Shown here piece by piece: positions 51,773-61,308 of a DNA stretch of 64,000 nt. The stretch is from JADLGJ01 sp031423615. Lineage in GTDB: Bacteria; Omnitrophota; Gorgyraeia; Zapsychrales; JANLHA01. Every line of letters starts with the position of its first letter. Position 1 is the stretch's first letter. Location: the NCBI GenBank assembly GCA_031423615.1, contig JANPFV010000015.1, positions 22,297 to 86,296 on the forward strand, read 5' to 3'. The notes under the pieces are model-generated. The model had not been told where the DNA came from, searched no databases, and saw only the letters and a program-made list of their open reading frames with translations. A program made the position numbers and the translations under genes.

Positions 51773-53793
51773 TAGAACCCATTTTAAGAATTCCTCTGCA
51801 AACGCCAGAACATTTCCTTTCAAAAGAATGGCTGATTACAAATGGTCTCGGGGGGTATGCGTCCGGATCGCTGGCGGGGATCAATACCCGTCGCCATCAC
51901 GGAATTTTTATTCCCAATTTGCCGGCCCCGCGGGGCCGTACCATGATGCTTCCTTATTTGGATGAAAAGGTCCGGATTGCGGATCATGATATTTCTTTGG
52001 GAGGAATTGAATTCGGCAATCATCAGGTTGAAGCCTCGGGTTATCCCTATTTAAAAGATTTTTGTTTAGATTGGCAGACGCCGGTATGGACATTTGATAT
52101 CAATGGTCAGATTTTAGAAAAAAAGATTTTTATGCCGTATGGACAGAATACCGTCTATGTGTCCTATCGTTTAATCCAGGGAAGCGTTCTCGATATGCGG
52201 TTAAGCCCTTATTGCGGCTGTCGTAAACACGACAGCACATTAGGTTATCCCCAGACATGGCCCTTTGCCGTGAGCCATCAAGACAACCATTATGAAGTGG
52301 CGGCTTTTGAAGGCGCCCCGCTTTTAAGGCTGACCTTAAAACCCTTTCACGGAAATTTTAAGTCCCAGAGCCAGGTCATTAAGGATGTTTTCTATCGTCG
52401 GGAATTTGAACGCGGCCTTGACCATACGGAAAATATTTTAAGTCCCGGCTCTTTCTCTTTTCAGATACACGAAGGAGAAACGGTTTTTTTCCTGGCCAGC
52501 ACGGAAGACTGGGAGTCTCTGCAAGACGATCCGTCCGGCATTTTTGAAACCGAATTTCAACGCCGGCAAAAATTATTGTCGCTGGCTACGGGGGCAGAAA
52601 ATCATTTGGTCACGGCCCAGCTCACCTTGGCCGCCGATCAGTTTATTGTTTTGCCCCGCACCCGCAACCAAAAAGATGTGGTCATCGACTCGTCGGTGGA
52701 ACGCGTGCGTACCGTCATTGCCGGTTATCACTGGTTTACGGACTGGGGCCGCGATACCATGATTAGCTTGGAGGGGCTGACCTTATGCACCGGCCGGCAC
52801 GAAGAAGCCAAGGCGATTCTAAAAACATTCGGCCATTATGTGCGAAATGGACTTTTGCCCAATCATTTTCCCGAAGGAGAGCGCTACGCTATCTACAATA
52901 CGGTTGATGCGACGTTCTGGTATTTCCACGCGATAGACCGGTATTTTCAAGTTACGGGAGACAAAGAAACTTTGGAATCTCTTTTTCCGGTTCTTAAATT
53001 GATTATTGAATCGCATATGCGCGGGACCGATTTCGGGATTCATATGGATCCTGAAGACGGTTTGATCAGTGCGGCGGCGGAAGGTTTTCAGCTGACGTGG
53101 ATGGACGCCAAAGTGGATGAGTGGGTGGTTACTCCCCGTCGGGGAAAACCGGTCGAAATCCAGGGCCTGTGGTTTAATGCGCTTAAGCTGATGGAAACCT
53201 GGAGTCAGCTTTTAGAAAAACCGGATGAGCTTTATTTCGATTTATCAAAAAAAGTTTTTGAGTCTTTCAATCAACGCTTCTGGTATGAAAAAGGCGGGTA
53301 TTTGTTTGATGTTGTGGATACCGAAAGGGGCTCTGATGATTCTTTGCGCCCGAATCAAATCATGGCCCTGTCTTTGCGTTTTCCTGTCTTGGATCAAAAA
53401 TTCTGGAAACCTGTTATAGATGTCATCGAGAAAAAGTTGCTGACACCTTTGGGATTGCGAACACTTGACCCGCTGGATAAACGATATCATGGTCGTTATA
53501 CCGGAAGCCGCTGGGACCGCGACGCCGCGTATCATCAGGGTTTGGTCTGGACTTGGCTGATCGGTCCTTTTTTTGATGCGTATAAAAAGATTTACCAAGA
53601 CCCGCATAAGATCGAAGACCTTTTAAAATATTTTTCCTTGCATTTGCAAGAAGCCGGGATTGGGACCATCAACGAGATTTTTGACGGCGACGATCCTCAC
53701 GCGCCGCGTGGATGTATCGCCCAGGCCTGGAGTGTCGCCGAAGTTTTACGCTGTTATATGAATCTTAACAATGATCGAAAGAATGGAAAATAA
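51769..53793 (+). CDS. Amylo-alpha-1,6-glucosidase-type glycogen debranching enzyme
   Basis: The 674-residue protein has the N-terminal GDE domain (WLITNGLGGYASGSLAGINTRRHHG, residues 25-49) and the GH133-type C-terminal (alpha/alpha)6 domain: GYHWFTDWGRDTMISL, LLPNHFPEGERYAIYNTVDATFW and GTINEIFDGDDPHAPRGC. It removes alpha-1,6 glucose branches from glycogen. The start overlaps treZ (ATGA). It would supply linear maltodextrin to TreY. A second debrancher of a different family follows, so two debranching activities are encoded together. Confidence 0.92.
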   Translation: MIEPILRIPLQTPEHFLSKEWLITNGLGGYASGSLAGINTRRHHGIFIPNLPAPRGRTMMLPYLDEKVRIADHDISLGGIEFGNHQVEASGYPYLKDFCLDWQTPVWTFDINGQILEKKIFMPYGQNTVYVSYRLIQGSVLDMRLSPYCGCRKHDSTLGYPQTWPFAVSHQDNHYEVAAFEGAPLLRLTLKPFHGNFKSQSQVIKDVFYRREFERGLDHTENILSPGSFSFQIHEGETVFFLASTEDWESLQDDPSGIFETEFQRRQKLLSLATGAENHLVTAQLTLAADQFIVLPRTRNQKDVVIDSSVERVRTVIAGYHWFTDWGRDTMISLEGLTLCTGRHEEAKAILKTFGHYVRNGLLPNHFPEGERYAIYNTVDATFWYFHAIDRYFQVTGDKETLESLFPVLKLIIESHMRGTDFGIHMDPEDGLISAAAEGFQLTWMDAKVDEWVVTPRRGKPVEIQGLWFNALKLMETWSQLLEKPDELYFDLSKKVFESFNQRFWYEKGGYLFDVVDTERGSDDSLRPNQIMALSLRFPVLDQKFWKPVIDVIEKKLLTPLGLRTLDPLDKRYHGRYTGSRWDRDAAYHQGLVWTWLIGPFFDAYKKIYQDPHKIEDLLKYFSLHLQEAGIGTINEIFDGDDPHAPRGCIAQAWSVAEVLRCYMNLNNDRKNGK

Positions 53794-55891
53794 TACAATG
53801 TCATCTAGGAGTAAGGAAATATCGAAAGGTTCCGCCGAGAAATTAGGAGCGGTGCTTACTCCACAAGGAGTCAATTTCGCTTTATATTCAAAGTATGCCA
53901 AAGAAGTTTTTCTATTATTGTTTGATAGGACAGACGGAGATCCAACCGATGTCATTCCGGTTGAAAATAAAACGGAAGATGTTTGGCATATTTTTATTCC
54001 GGGCCTTAAGGCCGGGCAGTTGTACGGTTATAAAGTTGGCGGTGACTACAATCCCAAAGAAGGATTGCGCTTTAATCCTCACAAACTTTTGGTTGACCCC
54101 TACGCTAGGGCTATAACACCGTTTCTTCATAAAGAGAACTTGCTGTATGCGTATGACGTGAATGCAGAAAATAAAGATCTGGTCATGGATACCCGCGACA
54201 ACAGCCGTGTTGCGGCCAAATGTGTTGTGATCGACGACACTTTCGACTGGGGTGCTGACAAAAAGCCGGCCATTAAAAAAGAGGACCTCATTATTTATGA
54301 AATCCATTTGCGCGGCTTTACCGCCAGTCCTTCATCCGGCGTCAAGAAGGCCGGGACCTATCAGGGTTTTAGCGAAAAAATTTCCTATCTTAAAGATTTG
54401 GGAATTAACGCCGTTGAATTGTTGCCGATCCAGGAGTTTTATGTGCAGGATTATATAATTAAAAAGGGCTTAACGAATTATTGGGGTTATGACACAATTG
54501 GTTTTTTTACGCCCACTTCGCATTACAGCGCGGAGGAAAAACCCGGCTCGCAAGTTAACGAATTTAAAAATCTCGTCAAGGAATTGCACAAATCCGGGAT
54601 CGAAGTGATTTTGGATGTGGTTTACAATCATACGGCTGAAGGCAATGGTTTGGGTCCGACATTGTGTTTCAAGGGAATTGATAATCCGACGTATTATTAT
54701 CTCGCTCGGGCAGGGGAAGACGAACCCTATCGGGCTTACCGCGATGATACGGGTTGCGGAAATACGTTTAATGTCGAGAATCCGGCCGTCATGAAACTGG
54801 TTCTGGATTCTCTTTCGTATTGGGTCGAAGAAATGCATGTCGACGGGTTCCGCTTTGATCTTGCGACCGTGTTGGGGCATAAAGAGGGAGAATTTAATAA
54901 GGAAGCGCCGTTTTTTAAAGCCATTGCCGACCATCCGGTTTTAAAGGAGGTCAAACTGATCGCCGAACCGTGGGATATTAAGACCTATCAAATCGGAAAT
55001 TTTCCTAAAGGATGGATGGAGTGGAACGGAAAGTTTCGTGATACAGTGCGAAGATTTGTTAAAGGTGATGAAGGCCAGGGGTCAGAGCTTCCCAAACGTT
55101 TTATGGGTTCTGACGATATTTATGGGGCCAAGGAACGCGATGTTTATGAGAGCATCAATTTTGTGACCTGCCACGACGGCTTTACGCTCCATGATCTATT
55201 TTCTTACAATCAGAAGCATAACGAAGGTAACCAGGAGGAAAACCGCGACGGGACCGATGACAATAGCTCCTGGAATTGCGGCGCGGAAGGGGAAGTGACA
55301 GATGAGGCCATTTTGAAACTGCGTCGACAAATGATCAAAAATGCTTTTTGCTATTTGTTTTTTTCGTTTGGAACGCCCATGGTTTTAGGCGGGGATGAGG
55401 TGATGCGCACACAAAAAGGAAACAATAATACGTGGTGTCAAGACAATGATTTGAATTGGTTTGATTGGGACTTAGTCCAAAAGAACGCGGAGGTCCTTGA
55501 GTTTTTTAAGAAGGCCATTCTTTTTAGAAAACAATATCCTCTTTTAGGACGTCAAAAGCCAAATCCGCAGATTGAGTGGTTTGACATGAGTTTGAACACG
55601 CCTCCTAAATGGGATGACCCGACGCTGAAAACACTATGCTTTCACATGAAGTCGTCGGTGGAAGATCGAGAAGTTACTCCGAGTTTTTTCTTCATTTTCA
55701 ATTCTCATTCTGAGGCGTGTCACGTACGTCTGCCTCAACATGAAAATATAACGTGGCATGAATGTGTGGATACGTCGCGTTCGGCAAACGAGGATTTCTT
55801 TATCAATGGAGAAGAATCAGCGAGGAGCCCTCAGGACCAAAGGGAATGCCATGGCCGCAGTGTGGTCATCCTTATGGGAAAGAAGAAATGA
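53771..55891 (+). CDS. glgX: GlgX/TreX isoamylase-type debranching enzyme
   Basis: This 706-residue GH13 enzyme cleaves alpha-1,6 branches. The early-set domain (residues 20-120: GAVLTPQGVNFALYSKYA) is followed by a barrel with IYEIHLRGFT, VVYNHTAEG, the nucleophile in VDGFRFDLAT, the acid in IAEPWD and the third acid in TCHDGFTLHD. In trehalose operons this member is usually called TreX. The start is uncertain among ATGs at 53771, 53783 and 53798; the first two overlap the upstream gene. Its stop overlaps treY (ATGA). Confidence 0.93.
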   Translation: MIERMENNTMSSRSKEISKGSAEKLGAVLTPQGVNFALYSKYAKEVFLLLFDRTDGDPTDVIPVENKTEDVWHIFIPGLKAGQLYGYKVGGDYNPKEGLRFNPHKLLVDPYARAITPFLHKENLLYAYDVNAENKDLVMDTRDNSRVAAKCVVIDDTFDWGADKKPAIKKEDLIIYEIHLRGFTASPSSGVKKAGTYQGFSEKISYLKDLGINAVELLPIQEFYVQDYIIKKGLTNYWGYDTIGFFTPTSHYSAEEKPGSQVNEFKNLVKELHKSGIEVILDVVYNHTAEGNGLGPTLCFKGIDNPTYYYLARAGEDEPYRAYRDDTGCGNTFNVENPAVMKLVLDSLSYWVEEMHVDGFRFDLATVLGHKEGEFNKEAPFFKAIADHPVLKEVKLIAEPWDIKTYQIGNFPKGWMEWNGKFRDTVRRFVKGDEGQGSELPKRFMGSDDIYGAKERDVYESINFVTCHDGFTLHDLFSYNQKHNEGNQEENRDGTDDNSSWNCGAEGEVTDEAILKLRRQMIKNAFCYLFFSFGTPMVLGGDEVMRTQKGNNNTWCQDNDLNWFDWDLVQKNAEVLEFFKKAILFRKQYPLLGRQKPNPQIEWFDMSLNTPPKWDDPTLKTLCFHMKSSVEDREVTPSFFFIFNSHSEACHVRLPQHENITWHECVDTSRSANEDFFINGEESARSPQDQRECHGRSVVILMGKKK

Positions 55892-58710
55892 AAATTCCTT
55901 GGGCAACCTACCGGTTGCAATTGTGCCCGGCTTTTGGTTTTGGAGAAACGGAAAAAATCCTTGATTATTTATCTGATCTGGGCATTTCTGATATTTATGC
56001 CGCACCTATTTTAAAACCTGTCAAAGGATGCCCCCATGGATATGATGTCGTTGATCATTCCTTGATCAATCCCGAATTGGGCGGATTGGAAGGCTTTGAG
56101 CGTTTGAGCCAAGCGGCCCAGAGGAAAGGTCTGGGATGGATTCAAGACATTGTCCCTAATCACATGGCTTACAGCAGTGAAAATAAAATGCTCATGGATG
56201 TTTTTGAGAACGGTCCTTTGTCGTCTTATGCCAAATATTTTGATTTTCAATTTGATCATCCCTGCGAAAACTTAAAAAATAAAATTCTCGCTCCTTTCCT
56301 CGGAGAATTTTATGGTCATTGTCTGGAAGAGAACCAAATCCAGATCATTTATAACGAGAAAGGATTTTTTGTCCGTTATTTTGACTTGATGTTTCCGGTG
56401 CGGATCGATTCGTATTTTTCATTGCTGACCTATCATCTTCCGTCACTCGCTGAACAATTCACCCCGGATAATGAAAATTTATTCAAATTTATGGAAATCA
56501 CCCAATGGTTGAGAATGTTCAGTTCCGTGGCTGATCCCGTGGAAAGGACGCGCCAAATCGTGCTCATCAAATCCTGGCTCTGGCGCTTGTATAAGAGTGA
56601 TGAAGGAATAAAAAGCTATATCGACCAGCACTTGGACACTATCAATAATAAATCCCCGGCCTCTCCTTTGATGGATGATATGGACCGACTTCTTGGCGAA
56701 CAATTTTTTCGTTTGGCCTTTTGGAAAGTGGGCAACGAAGAACTGAATTACCGCCGGTTTTTTACGATCAACAGCCTGATTTGTCTGCGAATGGAAAATG
56801 ATGAGACATTCGAAAAGACGCACCGTTTGATTCTTCAATTGCTCGCTGAGGGAAAACTGACCGGTTTGCGGATCGATCATTTCGATGGGCTTTATGATCC
56901 GGAAAAGTATCTTAAGGATCTCAAAGACCGAGCGGGCGATCCCTATATTGTTGTTGAGAAAATCCTTGATTGTCACGAGGAGCTGGCGGCAGCCTTAAAT
57001 ATCCAGGGAACGACGGGATATGATTTTATGAATTTTGCGAACGGTATTTTTGTCGACAAGAAAAATGAAAGACAGATCACGAAAGGCTTCATCGCTTTTA
57101 CCGGCATGTCCAATTCTTATGAAGCGCTGGTTTCCGCCAAAAAAAAATTATTCATCGGGAATTATATGGCGGGGGACATCGACAATCTTGCCCATTTGCT
57201 CAAGCGTCTTTTAAATCACAATCGTCATGGGCGTGATTTGACCATGTATGGTTTGAAGCGGGCCTTGGTTGAGGTCATGGCCCAGTTTCCCGTTTATCGG
57301 ACCTATATCAATAGTTTCGAATTAACGGATATGGATAGGATGGATATCAAGGAGAGTTTCGCCGCAGCAAAGAACAAAAATCCGGGCGCTGCGTATGAAT
57401 TGGATGCCATGGAGAAAGTTTTCTTATTGCAATTTGATCCTGACGTCAAGTTTACCGATAAACAGGATTGGCTGCATTTTATTCAGCGCTTTCAACAATT
57501 TACGGGGGCTTTGATGGCCAAGGGCGCAGAAGACACGACATTTTACATTTACAATCGTTTACTTTCCCTCAATGAAGTCGGCGGAAATCCGGCGGTCTTC
57601 GGCATTTCTCCAAAACAATTTCATGAGTTTAATCTCCGACGTGCCGAAATGTGGCCGCATACGATGAATGCTACCTCAACTCACGACACAAAAAGAGGAG
57701 AGGACAGCCGTTGCCGCATCAATGTTCTTTCGGAAATCCCTAAAGCCTGGCATCTGATGGTCAAATTCTGGAGCAAGATCAACCATTCCCAAAAATCAAA
57801 ATTGAAGTCGGGATACGCCCCGGACCATGATGACGAATATTTTATTTACCAGACCTTAATCGGCGCTTTTCCTTTTGATAAAACCGATCTGCCGGAATTC
57901 AGCAAGCGCCTGCAAGCGTATGTTATCAAGGCCATTCGGGAAGCCCGCATCCATACCGCGTGGGTCAAACCCGACGAGGAATATGAAAAGGCCTGTGTGG
58001 CTTTTGTGCAAAACATTCTTAAGGATGAACCCCCGAATGTATTTTTAACTTCTTTTCATCCGTTTGCAGAAAAGATTGCGCGTATGGGCATTCTCAATTC
58101 TTTGTCTCAGGTTTTAATCAAGGCCACCTCTCCCGGGGTGCCCGATTTTTATCAAGGATCGGAATTCTGGGACTTGAGTTTCGTTGATCCCGACAATCGG
58201 CGACCCGTCGATTATCAAAAACGTGCACAAATTTTACGGGAAATAAAATCTCGGGAAAAAGACGATCTCGCGCTTATTGATGAGCTATGGAGGAGCAAAG
58301 AAGACGCTCGCATCAAATTGTTTGTGACCCATAGGGTGTTGTCCTTGCGCAAAAATTTTCCTCAGCTTTTTCAGAAGGGATCCTATCTCCCTTTGCAAGT
58401 TCAGGGGAAATTGAAGGACCATGTTCTCGCTTTTGCTCGGCAGGATAAAGATTGTTTTTGTCTTACAATTGTCCCGCGATTGCTTTGCCAGCAAACAGAA
58501 TTCTTGACTCAAGATGTGCTTTGGGATGACACGAAAATTATCGTTCCGGAAAATTTTCCGTCGGACTGGAAGGATGTTTTTACTCAAAATGAAATCTCGT
58601 CAGCCGAGGGATGGGATGTGAAACGATTGTTGGAACATTTTCCGGTAGGTTTGTTTGTCTCTCCGGGAAAGGAAGAGTGTGCGGTTGGGGTGGAGAGAAA
58701 ATTTACTTGA
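55888..58710 (+). CDS. treY: TreY, malto-oligosyltrehalose synthase
   Basis: This enzyme isomerises the reducing end of maltodextrin from alpha-1,4 to alpha,alpha-1,1. The 940-residue protein starts with ATYRLQLCPAFGFGE (the usual TYR-Q start) and contains GYDVVDHSLINPELGG, PNHMAYS, the nucleophile in GLRIDHFDGL, the acid in VVEKIL and NATSTHDTKRGED. The frame is open from 55762, but ATG 55888 matches the family start and overlaps glgX as ATGA. The length is on the long side for the family. Together with TreZ it makes trehalose from glycogen. Confidence 0.94.
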   Translation: MKIPWATYRLQLCPAFGFGETEKILDYLSDLGISDIYAAPILKPVKGCPHGYDVVDHSLINPELGGLEGFERLSQAAQRKGLGWIQDIVPNHMAYSSENKMLMDVFENGPLSSYAKYFDFQFDHPCENLKNKILAPFLGEFYGHCLEENQIQIIYNEKGFFVRYFDLMFPVRIDSYFSLLTYHLPSLAEQFTPDNENLFKFMEITQWLRMFSSVADPVERTRQIVLIKSWLWRLYKSDEGIKSYIDQHLDTINNKSPASPLMDDMDRLLGEQFFRLAFWKVGNEELNYRRFFTINSLICLRMENDETFEKTHRLILQLLAEGKLTGLRIDHFDGLYDPEKYLKDLKDRAGDPYIVVEKILDCHEELAAALNIQGTTGYDFMNFANGIFVDKKNERQITKGFIAFTGMSNSYEALVSAKKKLFIGNYMAGDIDNLAHLLKRLLNHNRHGRDLTMYGLKRALVEVMAQFPVYRTYINSFELTDMDRMDIKESFAAAKNKNPGAAYELDAMEKVFLLQFDPDVKFTDKQDWLHFIQRFQQFTGALMAKGAEDTTFYIYNRLLSLNEVGGNPAVFGISPKQFHEFNLRRAEMWPHTMNATSTHDTKRGEDSRCRINVLSEIPKAWHLMVKFWSKINHSQKSKLKSGYAPDHDDEYFIYQTLIGAFPFDKTDLPEFSKRLQAYVIKAIREARIHTAWVKPDEEYEKACVAFVQNILKDEPPNVFLTSFHPFAEKIARMGILNSLSQVLIKATSPGVPDFYQGSEFWDLSFVDPDNRRPVDYQKRAQILREIKSREKDDLALIDELWRSKEDARIKLFVTHRVLSLRKNFPQLFQKGSYLPLQVQGKLKDHVLAFARQDKDCFCLTIVPRLLCQQTEFLTQDVLWDDTKIIVPENFPSDWKDVFTQNEISSAEGWDVKRLLEHFPVGLFVSPGKEECAVGVERKFT

Positions 58711-58800
58711 AATTATTATGGCTTTTATTAGAATTACCTTACCTTCTCAAGGGGATATCTGTTGGTTTAATATTAATATCATTTTAAGGATAAACATCAG

Positions 58801-60795
58801 ATGTTCCGCAAGATAGTCCATCGCAAGGATTCTTTTCAAATTCCCGCCACGGGATATCTAAAAAATAGCGGCTTTGTTATTATTGCCCTCGCGTGTTTTT
58901 TTTCTTTTCAATGTCCTAAAGCTTGGGCGCAGTCTTACAAGGATGACTTGACGGCCGTCCGTCTAGAAGACTTAATGAATATGCAGGTTTATTCGGCTTC
59001 TAAAAAGCCGGAATCGATTCTGGACACCGCGGCCGCCATGACCGTCATTACTTCTGAGGATATCCGCCGGAGTGGAGCGACCAGCATTCCCGAAGTGTTG
59101 CGTATGGTTCCCGACGTGTATGTTCAAAAAACCGATTCCAATTCGTGGGATGTTTCGGCGAGAGGATTTACCGGATCGATCTACGCCAATAAATTGCTTG
59201 TCATGATCGACGGCCGATCCGTTTATAGCCCGCTGTATGGCGGGGTTTTTTGGGACGTTCAGAATGTTGTGATGGAAGATATCGAGCGTATCGAAGTCAT
59301 CCGTGGGCCAGGGGGAACGCTTTGGGGGGCCAACGCGGTCAATGGCGTTATAAATATTATTACCAAAAAGGCTAAAAATACACCGGGGACATTGATATCG
59401 ACGGGCGGGGGTACGGAAGAAAAATTTTTTGGCAATGTGCGGTACGGTGGCCATGAGGAAAAGACAGATTGGTACTATCGCGGTTATGGCAAATATTTTA
59501 GCCGCGACGACGGATACCGGGTCGACGGCCAGGATTATGACGACTGGGACATGGCTCAGGGGGGTTTTCGCGCGGAAAAAGACAAGTTGACGGTGCAAGG
59601 GGATATTTACCACGGCAATATTGGGCAAAGAGTGACCTTAGTCGATTTTGCGTTACCTTCAATAACCCCGCTCAATGAACATGCCGATGCTAAGGGCTGG
59701 AATTTATTAAGCCGATATGAGGATGAGGATTGGTCTTTGCAAGGATATTGGGATCGCACAGAAAGAAATTCCGCTCTTTATAGGGAAACTCGCGACCGTA
59801 TGGATGTTGAGTATAAGCGCATCCTTTCTGTCACTGCAAGGCAGGAAATTGTTTGGGGTATGGGTTCTCGTTTGGACTTAGAGGATATGGGACAAACCAA
59901 TGAGGTCGTTATCCGCAATCCGGGAACAGATTATCAGATGAATTTTTTTATCCAAGATGAAATTAAAGCGATGGAAGATAAACTCAAATTCATCCTGGGA
60001 AGTAAACTGGAGTACAATATTTACACGCATTTTGAAGTCCAGCCCAATGTCCGGGCACTCTATCATATTACGGAAAAGAATCAAATTTGGGCTTCAGCCT
60101 CGCGCGCGGTACGGACTCCGACGCGCATTCAGGAAGATTCCCAAATTACGGGAATTTCTGGGGGGTCCTATTACCGGATTGTGGGCAATCATGATCTTTC
60201 ATCGGAAGCATTGGCCAGTTATGAATTAGGTTACCGAACTCAACCGAACAAGAATATGTTTTTTGACCTTACGGCCTATGCTAATCATTACGATGATTTG
60301 ATTACTTTTACGACGGGCAATCCCGTATCTCTCAACGGGATATCTGTCCCGACCTATCCCACCGTAAATGGGATGCAAGGACAAGTCCACGGCGTTTCCA
60401 TATCCGGCGATATCGCGGTAAAAAGCTGGTGGAAGATCAAGACCTATTATTCTCTGGCGAAAATGACTTTGCATACCGAGCCGGACATTGTCAATTTGCA
60501 CATCGATAATCAGTTGGAAAGCGCCCTTCCTACGCAGACGGCTTATCTGCGTTCTTCCTTTACTTTGCCGCGGGGATTTGAACTGGATACAACGGTTCGC
60601 TATACCGATTCTTATAATAATAATGCGGTTCCTTCAGCAACCGAACTGGACATTGTCGTCGGCAAGACGATCATGGACTGGCGGGTTTCTGTTGTAGGGC
60701 AGAACCTTATTCATGACCATCACAAAGAATCAAGCACGGCTTTAGCAACGGAAGTCGAACGGGCCGGGTACGTAAAACTGACCCGCGAGTTTTAA
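58801..60795 (+). CDS. TonB-dependent outer-membrane receptor
   Basis: The 664-residue protein has a signal peptide (hydrophobic core FVIIALACFFSFQC, cleavage after AWA near residue 43) and then a plug domain: MTVITSEDIRRSGATSIPEVL, VMIDGRSVYSPLYGG, DIERIEVIRGPGGTLWGANAVNGVINI. A beta barrel follows that ends in a C-terminal phenylalanine (KLTREF), as expected for BAM recognition. The substrate is unknown. AAGGA lies 10 bases before ATG 58801. The genes that follow (YfiR-like, kinase) suggest a signalling link. It proves a diderm envelope. Confidence 0.92.
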   Translation: MFRKIVHRKDSFQIPATGYLKNSGFVIIALACFFSFQCPKAWAQSYKDDLTAVRLEDLMNMQVYSASKKPESILDTAAAMTVITSEDIRRSGATSIPEVLRMVPDVYVQKTDSNSWDVSARGFTGSIYANKLLVMIDGRSVYSPLYGGVFWDVQNVVMEDIERIEVIRGPGGTLWGANAVNGVINIITKKAKNTPGTLISTGGGTEEKFFGNVRYGGHEEKTDWYYRGYGKYFSRDDGYRVDGQDYDDWDMAQGGFRAEKDKLTVQGDIYHGNIGQRVTLVDFALPSITPLNEHADAKGWNLLSRYEDEDWSLQGYWDRTERNSALYRETRDRMDVEYKRILSVTARQEIVWGMGSRLDLEDMGQTNEVVIRNPGTDYQMNFFIQDEIKAMEDKLKFILGSKLEYNIYTHFEVQPNVRALYHITEKNQIWASASRAVRTPTRIQEDSQITGISGGSYYRIVGNHDLSSEALASYELGYRTQPNKNMFFDLTAYANHYDDLITFTTGNPVSLNGISVPTYPTVNGMQGQVHGVSISGDIAVKSWWKIKTYYSLAKMTLHTEPDIVNLHIDNQLESALPTQTAYLRSSFTLPRGFELDTTVRYTDSYNNNAVPSATELDIVVGKTIMDWRVSVVGQNLIHDHHKESSTALATEVERAGYVKLTREF

Positions 60796-60819
60796 GGTTT
60801 TTATAAAAGCGATAAAAAA

Positions 60820-61308
60820 ATGAAACTCCAACGTTCCCTTATAATTTTTATTCAAAGACTAACGATCATCGGTGTTTTTATGATGTGTTGTCCCAAGTCT
60901 TTTGCGGAGGCTGTTGTTTCGGAAAATTCGCTTAAGGCCGCTTTTATTTATCATTTCATTAGCTTTACGCAATGGAATGATCATAGCTCGGCTTATTATG
61001 TGTGTATTCCCGACGATAGTGCATTGAGGAACACGGTTGAAGAATCGTTTAAAGGCAAAAGGATCAATGATCGCGATATTCTTGTGGTGGGAAGATCCCG
61101 GGGTTGCCACGTTTTAGTTTCCGAAACTTACTCGCCGACGGCAAAGTCAATTCTAACCATCGGACGTTTGGGGCGGGGGGCTTTATTTGAATTTCGCGAA
61201 ATCGACCACAAAATAAGATTTGCTGTGAATTTAGAAAAAGTACAAAAATCCCAGTTAAAAATCAGCAGTCAATTACTCAAACTCGCCATATTAGAAAAAG
61301 ATTCCTGA
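60820..61308 (+). CDS. YfiR-family (DUF4154) periplasmic protein
   Basis: The 162-residue protein has a signal peptide (SLIIFIQRLTIIGVFMMCC, cleavage after SFA near residue 29) and the DUF4154 start LKAAFIYHFISFTQW. It continues through RDILVVGRSRGCHVLVSE to the closing IRFAVNLEKVQKSQLKISSQLL pattern. In Pseudomonas, YfiR is a periplasmic repressor of the YfiN cyclase. Elsewhere the family is found beside TonB receptors and kinases, as here. Its stop overlaps the kinase start (TGATG). Confidence 0.88.
   Translation: MKLQRSLIIFIQRLTIIGVFMMCCPKSFAEAVVSENSLKAAFIYHFISFTQWNDHSSAYYVCIPDDSALRNTVEESFKGKRINDRDILVVGRSRGCHVLVSETYSPTAKSILTIGRLGRGALFEFREIDHKIRFAVNLEKVQKSQLKISSQLLKLAILEKDS

Noticed and set aside
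58972..59628. Minus-strand open frame of 218 codons opposite the TonB receptor plug
   Set aside because: The plus strand encodes an unmistakable plug domain; the antisense frame shows no family signature.
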